Below, in pieces: positions 1 through 5,706 of a stretch of DNA of 7,259 bases. The notes under the pieces are model-generated. The model had not been told where the DNA came from and made no database searches. It worked only from the letters and a program-made list of their open reading frames with translations. Positions within the stretch are counted from its first letter, which is position 1, and each line of letters opens with the position of its first letter. The stretch is from JANNSX01 sp031403155 (GTDB lineage: Bacteria; Pseudomonadota; Alphaproteobacteria; Rhizobiales; Hyphomicrobiaceae). The position numbers were made by a program, and so were the translations under genes. The DNA lies in contig JANNSX010000453.1 of assembly GCA_031403155.1 (NCBI GenBank), positions 1-7,259 on the forward strand. Direction: 5' to 3'.

Positions 1-20
1 CCACTTCGCCTGAACGTGCT

Positions 21-1265
21 CTAACTCTTCAGCGCCTTGGTGATCGCCTTGCCGTTGCGCTTGACGAGGCCGTGGCGCTCGAACATGCGGAAGGCGTTGT
101 CGAGGTCGGTGCCGATGCGCTCGGTCTCGACCTCGGGGAAGGCGCTCTGGAACAGCGCCTCGACGACGCGACGGCTCCGGCCCTGTGCGATCTGACGCCA
201 GATGGCAGCTGCCGTCGGGCTCAAGCCCAGCACCGCATTCTGCCGTTGCGAGACGAGAAACAGCGCGTCGCCAAACGACCGCTCGACCCCGACGGATCGC
301 AGGTCCGATGCCGCCGACGGCCGGCGCCTCGGCGATTTCGACGCGAACTCTCTCGACAACAGTCGCGCCGCGGCATTCGTGTCGGAAAAGACGAGGCGGC
401 GGCACGCGGCACGCTGGGCGAGAGCCAGCAGCCGGTCGAAGGCTGGAACCGGCGCGACACCGTGCGCGAAATTCTGCCGGATGAGCTCTCTCAGGACATG
501 CGCGCTGTCGACCGGTTCGAATCGTGCCGGGCCCTCGGCGCGGCGGTCGAGAAACACGATCGCCTTGATGGGCGCGGTCTCACCAAAAGGCGCGATCTCC
601 CCCTCCCGCAGGTCGGCATAGAGCCAATTCTCGTTTGACGGGCCGGAGCGGCGATCGAGGAAGCGCCGGTAGCGGGCGCCGACGTTTTCAGGAAACGGCT
701 GGCGCAGCCGTGGCACGACGCCGAAGGCCATACCGTGATCGCGCCCGGGCTCGAGCGCCAGCACGTCGTCGGCGAACACGCGGTGACCGAGTTCGGCCAT
801 GGCGACCGAGAGCGTGCTCTTGCCCGCCTTGCCGACGGACGGGATGAGGACCAGGCCCTGGCCGGTCTCGATCGCCGCCGCATGCAGACAGAGATGCTCG
901 GGATGGCTGGCGAGGAACCAGTCGAACAGAACATCGTGCAGATCGCAGATGACGCCCATAGTGGTGGCGGGCGCCCGCTGCTGCCAAATGAGTGGCTTGG
1001 CGAGCGACTTGCCGTGCCAGCGATGAACCCCGCCCGAGCGGACGATGCGGATATCGGCGGGCTGCTCATCTCCGGAGAGCGGCGCCGGACCCGGGCTCCA
1101 GCCTCGCAACACCGAGGCAAAGCCGTGTGCCGCCCCGGCCGCGCCATGGAAATCGATGGTAATACCGAGCGGCTCCAGCGTCATGCGCACCGGCTGGGCC
1201 GTGTCGGGCGAGCCTGCGGTTCGGGCAAAGGACGGGCGAGTGGTTGCGGACATTTCGAGCAACAT
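21..1265 (-). CDS. HPr-kinase-like P-loop domain fused to a C-terminal PqqD-like domain
   Basis: The 414-aa protein has no signal peptide and is probably cytoplasmic. Residues about 105-300 resemble the HPr kinase/phosphorylase C-terminal domain: LHAAAI (H128), the P-loop VGKAGKST (145-151), LGHRVFADDVLAL with the D166-D167 pair, and PIKAIVFLDRR. The N-terminal 100 residues are not recognised. After a basic linker (SPRRRPSAASDLRSV), residues about 326-405 look like PqqD: a short sheet (FGDALFLVSQRQNAVLGLSP), AAAIWRQIAQG, and helices ending in FERHGLVKRNGK. No HPr or other PTS gene is present, so classical carbon control is unlikely. PqqD-type domains bind leader peptides, and HprK relatives phosphorylate precursor peptides in some lasso clusters. 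Related proteins are annotated as 'HprK-related kinase A' in an 'HPr-rel-A system' without a settled function. Here both parts are in one chain. The likely substrate is the small exported protein just upstream (64-nt gap), which is inference. Only 20 nt remain after the stop before the window edge, so any downstream partner is unseen. Confidence 0.85.
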   Translation of the reverse strand: MLLEMSATTRPSFARTAGSPDTAQPVRMTLEPLGITIDFHGAAGAAHGFASVLRGWSPGPAPLSGDEQPADIRIVRSGGVHRWHGKSLAKPLIWQQRAPATTMGVICDLHDVLFDWFLASHPEHLCLHAAAIETGQGLVLIPSVGKAGKSTLSVAMAELGHRVFADDVLALEPGRDHGMAFGVVPRLRQPFPENVGARYRRFLDRRSGPSNENWLYADLREGEIAPFGETAPIKAIVFLDRRAEGPARFEPVDSAHVLRELIRQNFAHGVAPVPAFDRLLALAQRAACRRLVFSDTNAAARLLSREFASKSPRRRPSAASDLRSVGVERSFGDALFLVSQRQNAVLGLSPTAAAIWRQIAQGRSRRVVEALFQSAFPEVETERIGTDLDNAFRMFERHGLVKRNGKAITKALKS

Positions 1266-1271
1266 GGCGAG

Positions 1272-1275
1272 CCTC
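1272..1275 (-). promoter_or_regulatory. Shine-Dalgarno that fixes the kinase start at 1265
   Basis: GAGG lies 6 nt before the ATG at 1265 on the minus strand. A longer reading from TTG at 1277 would put the start upstream of this site, and the ATG at 1253 has no comparable SD. Confidence 0.6.
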
Positions 1276-1283
1276 AAGGCGTC

Positions 1284-1311
1284 GGAGGCGGCCCTTGAAT
1301 GGACCGCCTCC
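1284..1311 (-). other. Strong intercistronic hairpin between the Gly-rich gene and the kinase gene
   Basis: GGAGGCGG and CCGCCTCC (plus-strand 1284-1291 and 1304-1311) form a perfect 8-bp GC-rich stem. It extends by a wobble pair and two more pairs to about 11 bp with a 6-nt loop in the minus-strand RNA. It starts 19 nt after the Gly-rich stop codon and ends 18 nt before the kinase ATG. There is no T-run, so full termination is unlikely. It could protect the 3' end of the small mRNA or cause partial termination, giving more peptide than enzyme. Confidence 0.5.
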
Positions 1312-1329
1312 AGATTGTGTCAATTGGGA

Positions 1330-1668
1330 TCAGGTACGACCGCCGCGCGTGCGCGTACGTCCACGCGTGCGGGTCCGCCCGCTGGTGGCACCGCGACCGC
1401 TGGTGGCACCCCGGCCACTGGTTGCGCCGCGACCGCTGGTGCCGCCGCCGCCATTGCCGCTGGTGCCGCCGCCGGAGCCACTGTTGTCGCCACCGGAGCC
1501 ACTGGAGCCACCGTGGCCACTCGAGCCACCGCCGCCCTTGCCGCTGCTCTTGGCGTCGGCTTTGGTGATGCTGGCAATCGTCGGGATGACGTAGCCGGCG
1601 GCAACTGCCAGACCCAGCGCCCGGAGCGCCTGACGGCGGCTGAGTGATTTCATGTCGATCGTCTTCAT
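1330..1668 (-). CDS. Small exported Gly/Ser/Thr-rich repeat protein with twin-arginine-like signal; candidate modified peptide
   Basis: I do not recognise a family for this 112-aa protein. Residues 1-39 form a signal peptide: SLSRRQALRALGL (R11-R12, Tat-like), a hydrophobic stretch LAVAAGYVIPTIASI and a likely cleavage after KADA. The remaining 73 residues have no Cys, no aromatic residues and no aliphatic residue larger than Ala. They start with Gly/Ser blocks (KSSGKGGGGSSGHGG), pass through five TSG motifs, three of them in TSGRGA repeats (about 77-97), and end with RTRTRG twice and GGRT. The tail is strongly basic, with ten Arg. The ATG at 1668 has AGGGGA about 9-10 nt upstream; an ATG at 1653 lacks one. 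The next gene, 64 nt downstream, is an HprK-PqqD fusion, which suggests this protein is its substrate, perhaps on the Ser/Thr of the repeats. That is inference. Alternatives are a disordered, cell-surface or nucleic-acid-binding secreted protein unrelated to the kinase. Confidence 0.75.
   Translation of the reverse strand: MKTIDMKSLSRRQALRALGLAVAAGYVIPTIASITKADAKSSGKGGGGSSGHGGSSGSGGDNSGSGGGTSGNGGGGTSGRGATSGRGATSGRGATSGRTRTRGRTRTRGGRT
1381..1434 (-). repeat. 18-bp tandem repeat encoding TSGRGA units
   Basis: Three near-identical 18-bp units begin at 1381, 1399 and 1417 (plus strand GCTGGTGGCACCGCGACC with a few substitutions). A more diverged fourth begins at 1435. Each keeps the reading frame and encodes one copy of the TSGRGA-type hexapeptide. 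A separate, shorter periodicity at about 1345-1380 encodes the RTRTRG repeats. The length could vary between strains by slippage in whole codon units. Confidence 0.8.
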
Positions 1669-1674
1669 GACTTA

Positions 1675-1721
1675 CTTTCCCCTGTTCAGCGGTCCCCAAC
1701 TGCCGGGACCTGAGGGGAAAG
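1675..1721 (-). promoter_or_regulatory. Leader hairpin that pairs the ribosome-binding site of the Gly-rich gene
   Basis: A perfect 9-bp outer stem joins CTTTCCCCT and AGGGGAAAG (plus-strand 1675-1683 with 1713-1721), and a 6-bp inner stem joins 1691-1696 with 1705-1710 around an 8-nt loop. In the minus-strand transcript the 3' arm contains AGGGGAAAG, the only good Shine-Dalgarno for the ATG at 1668. The SD is thus fully paired in this fold. No T-run follows, so it does not look like a terminator. It could repress translation until something opens it, but no ligand, protein or temperature response can be read from the sequence. Confidence 0.55.
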
Positions 1722-1746
1722 CTACGCCAAGGCCGATGACGTTGGC

Positions 1747-1774
1747 CTTACAGCTCTTGTCAGCAAAATGTCAG
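1747..1774 (-). promoter_or_regulatory. Candidate sigma-70-type promoter for the Gly-rich gene
   Basis: Just after the protease stop, the minus strand carries CTGACA (1774-1769, five of six matches to TTGACA) and, 16 nt later, TGTAAG (1752-1747, four of six matches to TATAAT). Transcription would begin near 1740 and give a leader of about 70 nt that contains the whole hairpin at 1675-1721. The match is moderate and read by eye. Confidence 0.35.
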
Positions 1775-1794
1775 GTTCGGGAATGAGCGGAGGT

Positions 1795-3255
1795 CTACTC
1801 CCCGACCGGCACCGCCACGAAGCGGATCTCGCCCTTGGCGTCCGAAATGAGCAGCAGCACCGACTTGCGGTTCGCCTCTTTGACGGCCGCCACGCGCGTG
1901 GCGAATTCCTCGGGCGTCGCCACCTTCTCGTTCGTCACCTCGACGACGATGTCGCCGGCGACGATGCCCTTGGCCGCGCCCACGCCCTTGGGATCGGTAT
2001 CGACGACCACGACACCGGCCGCGGCTTCCGAGAGCCCGTACTTCTTGCGCAGCTCGGGCGTGATGGCAGCAACCGTCAGCCCCAGCAGCACGGCGGTTTC
2101 GGCCGGCATCTCAGCCTCCGGCGCGGGCTCTTCCTCGGCCCCCGCCTGAGCCGCGTTCTCGGTCTCGTTCAACCGGTCGATGACGATCTTGAAGGTCTCG
2201 AGCTTGCCGTTGCGCATGACGCCGACATCGGCCGATTTGCCGATCGGTGTTTGCGCGACGATCCTGGGCAGCACGCGCATCTCGGTCACCTCTTGCCCGT
2301 CGAAGGTGATGATGACGTCGCCGGTCTTGAGGCCGGCCTTGGCCGCCGGCCCATCGGGGGCCACGCTCGAGACGAGCGCGCCCTTGGAGCCCGTCATGCC
2401 GAGGCTTTCCGCGATCTCCTCCGAGACAGACTGGATGGAGACGCCGATCCAGCCGCGCCGGGTCTCGCCGAACTGTTTCAACTGATCGACGACGCTGACG
2501 ACGGTCTGAGAGGGGACTGCGAAGCCGATGCCGATGGAGCCGCCGGTCGGCGAAATGATGGCCGTGTTCACGCCGATGACCTCGCCGTCCATATTGAACA
2601 AGGGACCGCCGGAGTTGCCCTTGTTGATGGCGGCATCGGTCTGCAGGAAGTCGTCATAGGGGCCGGCGTTGATGTCGCGCTTCACCGCCGAGATGATGCC
2701 GACCGTTACCGTGCCGCCGAGGCCGAAGGGATTGCCGATCGCCATCACCCAATCGCCGACGCGCATCTTGGCGGAGTCGCCGAAAGCGACGGCCTTGAGC
2801 GGCTTCGTGGGCGTAACCTTCAACAGTGCCAGGTCCGTCTTGGTGTCGCGGCCCAGCACCTTCTCGACCTTGAGCTTCGTGCCATCCGGAAAATTGACGA
2901 CGATCTCGTCGGCATCGGCAATGACGTGGTTGTTGGTGACGATAAGGCCCGAGGGATCGATGACAAAGCCCGAGCCGAGCGAGCTCGCCTGGCTTGGGCC
3001 TTCGAAGTCCTTGAAGAAGTCCTCGAAGGGGGAGCCCTCGGGCACCTTGGGAAGGGGTTCACCCTTGGGGTCTTTGAAGGCCTGCGTGGTCGAGATGTTG
3101 ACGACGGCGTCGAGCAGCTTCTCGGCGACGGGTGCGACCGATTGCGGTCCTTGTTGAGCGAATGCTGGACCGGGAAAAACGGCAAAGGCGAGGCCGAGCC
3201 CCAGCACGCCACGGGTGACCATGCGGCCAGTCGCAAAACCCAAACGTCCGAGCAT
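1795..3255 (-). CDS. Do/DegP-type periplasmic serine endoprotease (HtrA family)
   Basis: A 486-aa HtrA-family protease that degrades or holds misfolded periplasmic proteins. From the ATG at 3255 it has a Sec signal peptide with hydrophobic core GVLGLGLAFAVF and likely cleavage after PAFA (residue 33). The trypsin-like domain follows, with H110 in TNNHVI, D141 in TKTDLALLK and S215 in NKGNSGGPLF, so the catalytic triad is complete. PDZ1 spans roughly 240-345 (RGWIGVSIQSVSEEIAESLG, GLKTGDVIITFDG). An acidic Ala/Glu/Pro linker leads into PDZ2 at about 385-485 (GLTVAAITPELRKKYGL, GIVAGDIVVEVTNEKV). Two PDZ domains point to DegP/DegQ/MucD rather than DegS; I do not choose among these symbols. It closes the hflKC-DUF2065 block and fits its envelope quality-control theme. 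It may share that transcript or use its own promoter in the 144-nt gap. Confidence 0.94.
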   Translation of the reverse strand: MLGRLGFATGRMVTRGVLGLGLAFAVFPGPAFAQQGPQSVAPVAEKLLDAVVNISTTQAFKDPKGEPLPKVPEGSPFEDFFKDFEGPSQASSLGSGFVIDPSGLIVTNNHVIADADEIVVNFPDGTKLKVEKVLGRDTKTDLALLKVTPTKPLKAVAFGDSAKMRVGDWVMAIGNPFGLGGTVTVGIISAVKRDINAGPYDDFLQTDAAINKGNSGGPLFNMDGEVIGVNTAIISPTGGSIGIGFAVPSQTVVSVVDQLKQFGETRRGWIGVSIQSVSEEIAESLGMTGSKGALVSSVAPDGPAAKAGLKTGDVIITFDGQEVTEMRVLPRIVAQTPIGKSADVGVMRNGKLETFKIVIDRLNETENAAQAGAEEEPAPEAEMPAETAVLLGLTVAAITPELRKKYGLSEAAAGVVVVDTDPKGVGAAKGIVAGDIVVEVTNEKVATPEEFATRVAAVKEANRKSVLLLISDAKGEIRFVAVPVGE

Positions 3256-3261
3256 TCTCTT

Positions 3262-3265
3262 CTCC
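3262..3265 (-). promoter_or_regulatory. Shine-Dalgarno that fixes the protease start at 3255
   Basis: The minus strand reads GGAG followed by AAGAGA and then ATG at 3255, an ideal 6-nt spacing. This supports the ATG at 3255 over a GTG at 3357 that would add 34 residues read through a palindromic repeat. It also makes the signal peptide begin at the N-terminus. Confidence 0.8.
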
Positions 3266-3295
3266 GTTCGCTGCACGTGTCCGCCGAAGTGGATG

Positions 3296-3340
3296 CCTAG
3301 AGCGCTAATCGATCTTATGGAATCAGATCTGCGCTCTAGG
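3296..3340. repeat. Second palindromic repeat, upstream of the protease gene
   Basis: A perfect 10-bp inverted repeat, CCTAGAGCGC (3296-3305) and GCGCTCTAGG (3331-3340), contains an inner 5-bp stem GATCT/AGATC (3311-3315, 3325-3329) with a 9-nt loop. The ends with CTAG next to GAGC-type bases are like those of the neighbouring element at 3352-3400, 11 nt away. There is no T-run on either side, so it is not a standard intrinsic terminator. It lies in the 144-nt gap between DUF2065 and the protease gene, and would form a hairpin about 40 nt upstream of the protease start in a read-through transcript. Confidence 0.6.
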
Positions 3341-3351
3341 TCATTGGTTTT

Positions 3352-3400
3352 GAGCACTTTCTTTTGACCAACCGGTATCCACTTGGAAGGACAAGTGCTC
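3352..3400. repeat. RIME-like palindromic intergenic element
   Basis: Perfect 8-bp terminal arms, GAGCACTT (3352-3359) and AAGTGCTC (3393-3400), enclose a core with AACCGGTATCCACTTGGAA. As I recall the rhizobial RIME-type repeat, it has the order GAGCA...TCTTTT...AACCGGTTTCCACTT...GGA...TGCTC, and this element keeps that layout with changes. It lies between DUF2065 and the protease gene and overlaps the DUF2065 stop codon by one base. The family assignment is from memory of the consensus, not from a search. Confidence 0.6.
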
Positions 3401-3585
3401 TAGCCTCTAACCAACCAGACGATCACGAAGCCGATCGCAACCGCCACCGCGCCGCCGACCTGGAGCTGCTGCTCCGGCGTCGACGCCGCTACCTCGAGCA
3501 TGCGCCGTCCGTAGCGCGGGAAGACGGCCCAAATGAGCCCTTCGATCACCAGCACGAGACCGACCGCCGTTGCCAGATCGCCCAT
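3400..3585 (-). CDS. DUF2065 family small inner-membrane protein (YjeT-like)
   Basis: A 61-aa protein with two predicted membrane segments (about residues 4-22, LATAVGLVLVIEGLIWAVF, and 43-59, VGGAVAVAIGFVIVWLV) joined by a short loop containing PRYGRRMLEVAA. The pattern LVLVIEG...P...RM...P...LR/LQ.GG resembles E. coli YjeT, which also lies directly after hflC. No molecular function is established for the family. Position suggests a small accessory of the HflKC/FtsH system, but that is inference from gene order only. It starts 15 nt after the hflC stop, so it is almost certainly in the same transcript. Its TAG stop (3402-3400) sits at the edge of a palindromic repeat element. Confidence 0.9.
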   Translation of the reverse strand: MGDLATAVGLVLVIEGLIWAVFPRYGRRMLEVAASTPEQQLQVGGAVAVAIGFVIVWLVRG

Positions 3586-3600
3586 GGCGGCGGCCCGTTC

Positions 3601-4491
3601 CTATGGCGTGCCCGCGGCCTTGGGCGTCACCCCGCTCGGGTTGGAGAAGTAGCGGAAGAAGTCGGAATCGGGCGACAGCACCATGCGGGTGTCGCCGGAC
3701 TTCAAACTCTGCTCGTAGGCCTGCATCGAGCGATAGAAATTGAAGAAATCCGGGTCGAGGTTGAACACTTCGGCATAGATGCGGTTGCGCTCGGCATCAC
3801 CCTCGCCCCGTGTGATCTCGGAGTCCCGCGACGCCTCGGCCTTGGTGACGACGACCTGCCGGTCGGCCGTCGCCTTGATGCGGCGCGACTGCTCCTCGCC
3901 CTTGGCGCGGATCTCGGCGGCTTCCTTCTGTCGGGCAGCCCGCATGCTGGCATAGATCGCCTCGCGGTTCTGCTCGGGCACGTCGGCACGCTTGATGCGC
4001 ACGTCGATGATCTCGACGCCGAGGCTCTTGGCCTCGTTGTCCATCTGCGACTGAATCACATCCATCAAGGCCTGCCGCTTGTCGCGGACGACATCGATGA
4101 GACTGACCTCACCCATGACGCGGCGCATCGACGCGTCGATCGCCTGATTGAGCCGCTGCTCGGCGCCGAGCTCGTTGCGCACCGACTGGAAGTAGAGCAG
4201 CGGGTCGACGATCTTGTAGCGCGCGAAAGTATCGACGACGATTCGCTTCTGGTCGCCGAGCAAAATCTCCTTGGGCGCCGCGTCGAGGTTGATGTTGCGC
4301 TTGTCGAACAACACCACGGACTGCATGAACGGGACGAGCCAGTTCAGGCCAGGCTCCTTGATGACACGGCTCGGCTTGCCGAAGTCGAGCACCATCGCCT
4401 GCTGCGTCTGATGCACGATGAAGAAGGAGGAATAGACGGCGGCCACGGCGATGCCGAGGAGAACCAGCAGCGTTGTCAATGTTGCACGCAT
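3601..4491 (-). CDS. hflC: HflC, SPFH/prohibitin-family partner of HflK
   Basis: HflC is the second subunit of the HflKC complex that regulates FtsH-dependent proteolysis at the inner membrane. The 296-aa protein has an N-terminal membrane anchor (about residues 4-24, ending in AVAAVYSSFFIVHQTQQAMV). The SPFH domain follows, with FGKPSRVIKEPGLNWLVPFMQSV and the conserved stretch LGVEIIDVRIKRADVPEQNREAIYASMRAARQKEAAEIRAKGEE. The tail FFNFYRSMQAYEQSLKSGDTRMVLSPDSDFFRYF is the standard HflC ending. Its ATG at 4491 abuts the hflK stop codon with no gap, and a GGGAG lies 8 nt upstream inside hflK, as expected for coupled production of two subunits in equal amounts. DUF2065 follows 15 nt downstream. 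The identification is firm. Confidence 0.96.
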   Translation of the reverse strand: MRATLTTLLVLLGIAVAAVYSSFFIVHQTQQAMVLDFGKPSRVIKEPGLNWLVPFMQSVVLFDKRNINLDAAPKEILLGDQKRIVVDTFARYKIVDPLLYFQSVRNELGAEQRLNQAIDASMRRVMGEVSLIDVVRDKRQALMDVIQSQMDNEAKSLGVEIIDVRIKRADVPEQNREAIYASMRAARQKEAAEIRAKGEEQSRRIKATADRQVVVTKAEASRDSEITRGEGDAERNRIYAEVFNLDPDFFNFYRSMQAYEQSLKSGDTRMVLSPDSDFFRYFSNPSGVTPKAAGTP

Positions 4492-5643
4492 CTACTGCGC
4501 TCCCGTGGTCGATTTGGCCGATGGCTTGGCAAGCTCGTTCAGCGGCAGGTAGGGCACGACGCCGGAGCCACCGCCCCTCTGATCGATGATGACCTTGTCC
4601 ATGGAGCCGAAGACCCGTTCCATGGTCTCCAGATACATGCGCTGCCGGGTCACCTCCGGGGCCTTGCGGTACTCCTCGTAGATCTTCTTGAAGCGGGAGG
4701 TCTGGCCCACCGACTCGGCGATCACGCGCTCCTTGTAGCCCTGGGCTTCCTGCAGGATTCTCTCGGCATCGCCGCGGGCGAGCGGTACCTGGCTGTTGGC
4801 GTAGGCTTCCGCCTCCTTCCTGAGGCGATCGAAATCGGCTTGGGCTGCCTGCACGTCACGGAAGGCGTCGATGACCTGGGTCGGCGGGTCGACGGCCTGC
4901 AATTGAACTTCGGCGACGACGACGCCCGAGTTGTAGGAGTCGAGGATCGACTGCATGAGATCCTTGACGGCGAGCTCGGAGGCCGCGCGCTCCGTGAAGT
5001 TCGACTGCAGAGTTCCCTTGCCGACCACTTCCCTGACGGCGCTCTCGGCGACATCGAGCACCGTGCGTGCCTCTTCGCCGGCCAGAAACTCGTCGCCATC
5101 GCGGATGTTGAACAGGAATTTTTCCGCGTCGTTGATCCGCCACTTCACGATGAAGCCGACGTCGACAATGTTCTCATCGCCCGTCAGCATGAGGCTCGGT
5201 TCCGAGCCCTTTGAGGTGGTGGAGTTGCCCCGCCCCACGGTCATCGTATTCACCGAAGTCACTTTCGGCAGATAGACCTCTTCAAACGGGTAGGGCATCC
5301 GCAGGTTGAGGCCGGGCACGAGCGTGCGGTCGTATTTGCCAAAGCGCGTGACGATGCCGAGCTCATCCGGGTTCACCCGGACCGTTCCCATGTAGAAGAG
5401 CGCCGCAGCCAGACCAAGAAGGACAAGAAGCGTCGTCAGCCCCTTATTCATGCCGCCGCCCGGAATTGCCTGACGGAAGCGGTCCTGGCCGCGTTTCAGG
5501 ATGTCCTCGAAATCGTTGGGCGATTGGCCGCCGGAGCCGGGCCCTTGGCCCCAGGGACCCCCTCCTCCGCCGCCGCCACTGCCCCCGCCCTTGCCCCAGG
5601 GGCCTCCGTTGCCGCCACCGCCACCTTGATTGCTCCAGGGCAT
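4492..5643 (-). CDS. hflK: HflK, SPFH/prohibitin-family membrane subunit of the FtsH modulator
   Basis: HflK pairs with HflC to form a large membrane cage that surrounds the FtsH protease and limits its access to membrane substrates. The 383-aa protein starts with a cytoplasmic Gly-rich tail (residues 1-40) containing two GPWG motifs, then SPNDFEDILKRGQDRFR, typical of the HflK N-terminus. One membrane segment follows (about 68-86, GLTTLLVLLGLAAALFYMG). The SPFH/band-7 domain begins at VNPDELGIVTRFGKY. Towards the C-terminus come the Ala/Glu/Arg-rich helical region (FRDVQAAQADFDRLRKEAEAY) and YLETMERVFGSMDKVIID. The ATG at 5643 is preceded by GGGAG at 5 nt. The stop TAG is directly followed by the hflC ATG (TAGATG), so the two are translationally linked. 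Length and domain order are normal. Confidence 0.96.
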   Translation of the reverse strand: MPWSNQGGGGGNGGPWGKGGGSGGGGGGGPWGQGPGSGGQSPNDFEDILKRGQDRFRQAIPGGGMNKGLTTLLVLLGLAAALFYMGTVRVNPDELGIVTRFGKYDRTLVPGLNLRMPYPFEEVYLPKVTSVNTMTVGRGNSTTSKGSEPSLMLTGDENIVDVGFIVKWRINDAEKFLFNIRDGDEFLAGEEARTVLDVAESAVREVVGKGTLQSNFTERAASELAVKDLMQSILDSYNSGVVVAEVQLQAVDPPTQVIDAFRDVQAAQADFDRLRKEAEAYANSQVPLARGDAERILQEAQGYKERVIAESVGQTSRFKKIYEEYRKAPEVTRQRMYLETMERVFGSMDKVIIDQRGGGSGVVPYLPLNELAKPSAKSTTGAQ

Positions 5644-5706
5644 ATCTGCTCCCGATCATGAGTCCTAAGGGCGCCGCTCGATGCGCACCCGACATTGCTT
5701 CGTGGT

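Noticed and set aside
1266..1277. TTG at 1277 as start of the kinase gene
   Set aside because: The GAGG at 1272-1275 lies downstream of that TTG and is well placed for the ATG at 1265.
1381..1452. Regular 18-bp units considered as a CRISPR-like array
   Set aside because: The units are contiguous with no spacers, are in frame and encode a hexapeptide repeat inside a gene.
1244..1647. Several plus-strand frames across the Gly-rich gene, with Pro/Ala/Thr-rich translations
   Set aside because: All are complements of the same tandem repeats. Only the minus-strand frame has a signal peptide, a Shine-Dalgarno and a gene-like context.
1729..1749. AAGGCC/GGCCTT 6-bp stem as a terminator for the protease gene
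   Set aside because: It has a 9-nt loop, a short stem and no T-run on the minus strand, and it overlaps the candidate -10 of the next gene.
1768..3300. Long plus-strand open frame of 510 codons opposite the Do protease gene
   Set aside because: It is a GC-driven shadow of a protease gene with complete catalytic motifs, and its translation matches no family.
3256..3357. N-terminal extension of the protease from a GTG at 3357
   Set aside because: The extension is encoded by a palindromic repeat and would bury the signal peptide 34 residues inside. The ATG at 3255 has an ideal Shine-Dalgarno.
3364..5214. Long plus-strand open frame of 616 codons opposite hflC and hflK
   Set aside because: The minus strand encodes clear HflK and HflC over the same interval. 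The antisense frame is open because of high GC codon bias, and its translation is rich in Arg/His/Asp/Leu with no recognisable domain.
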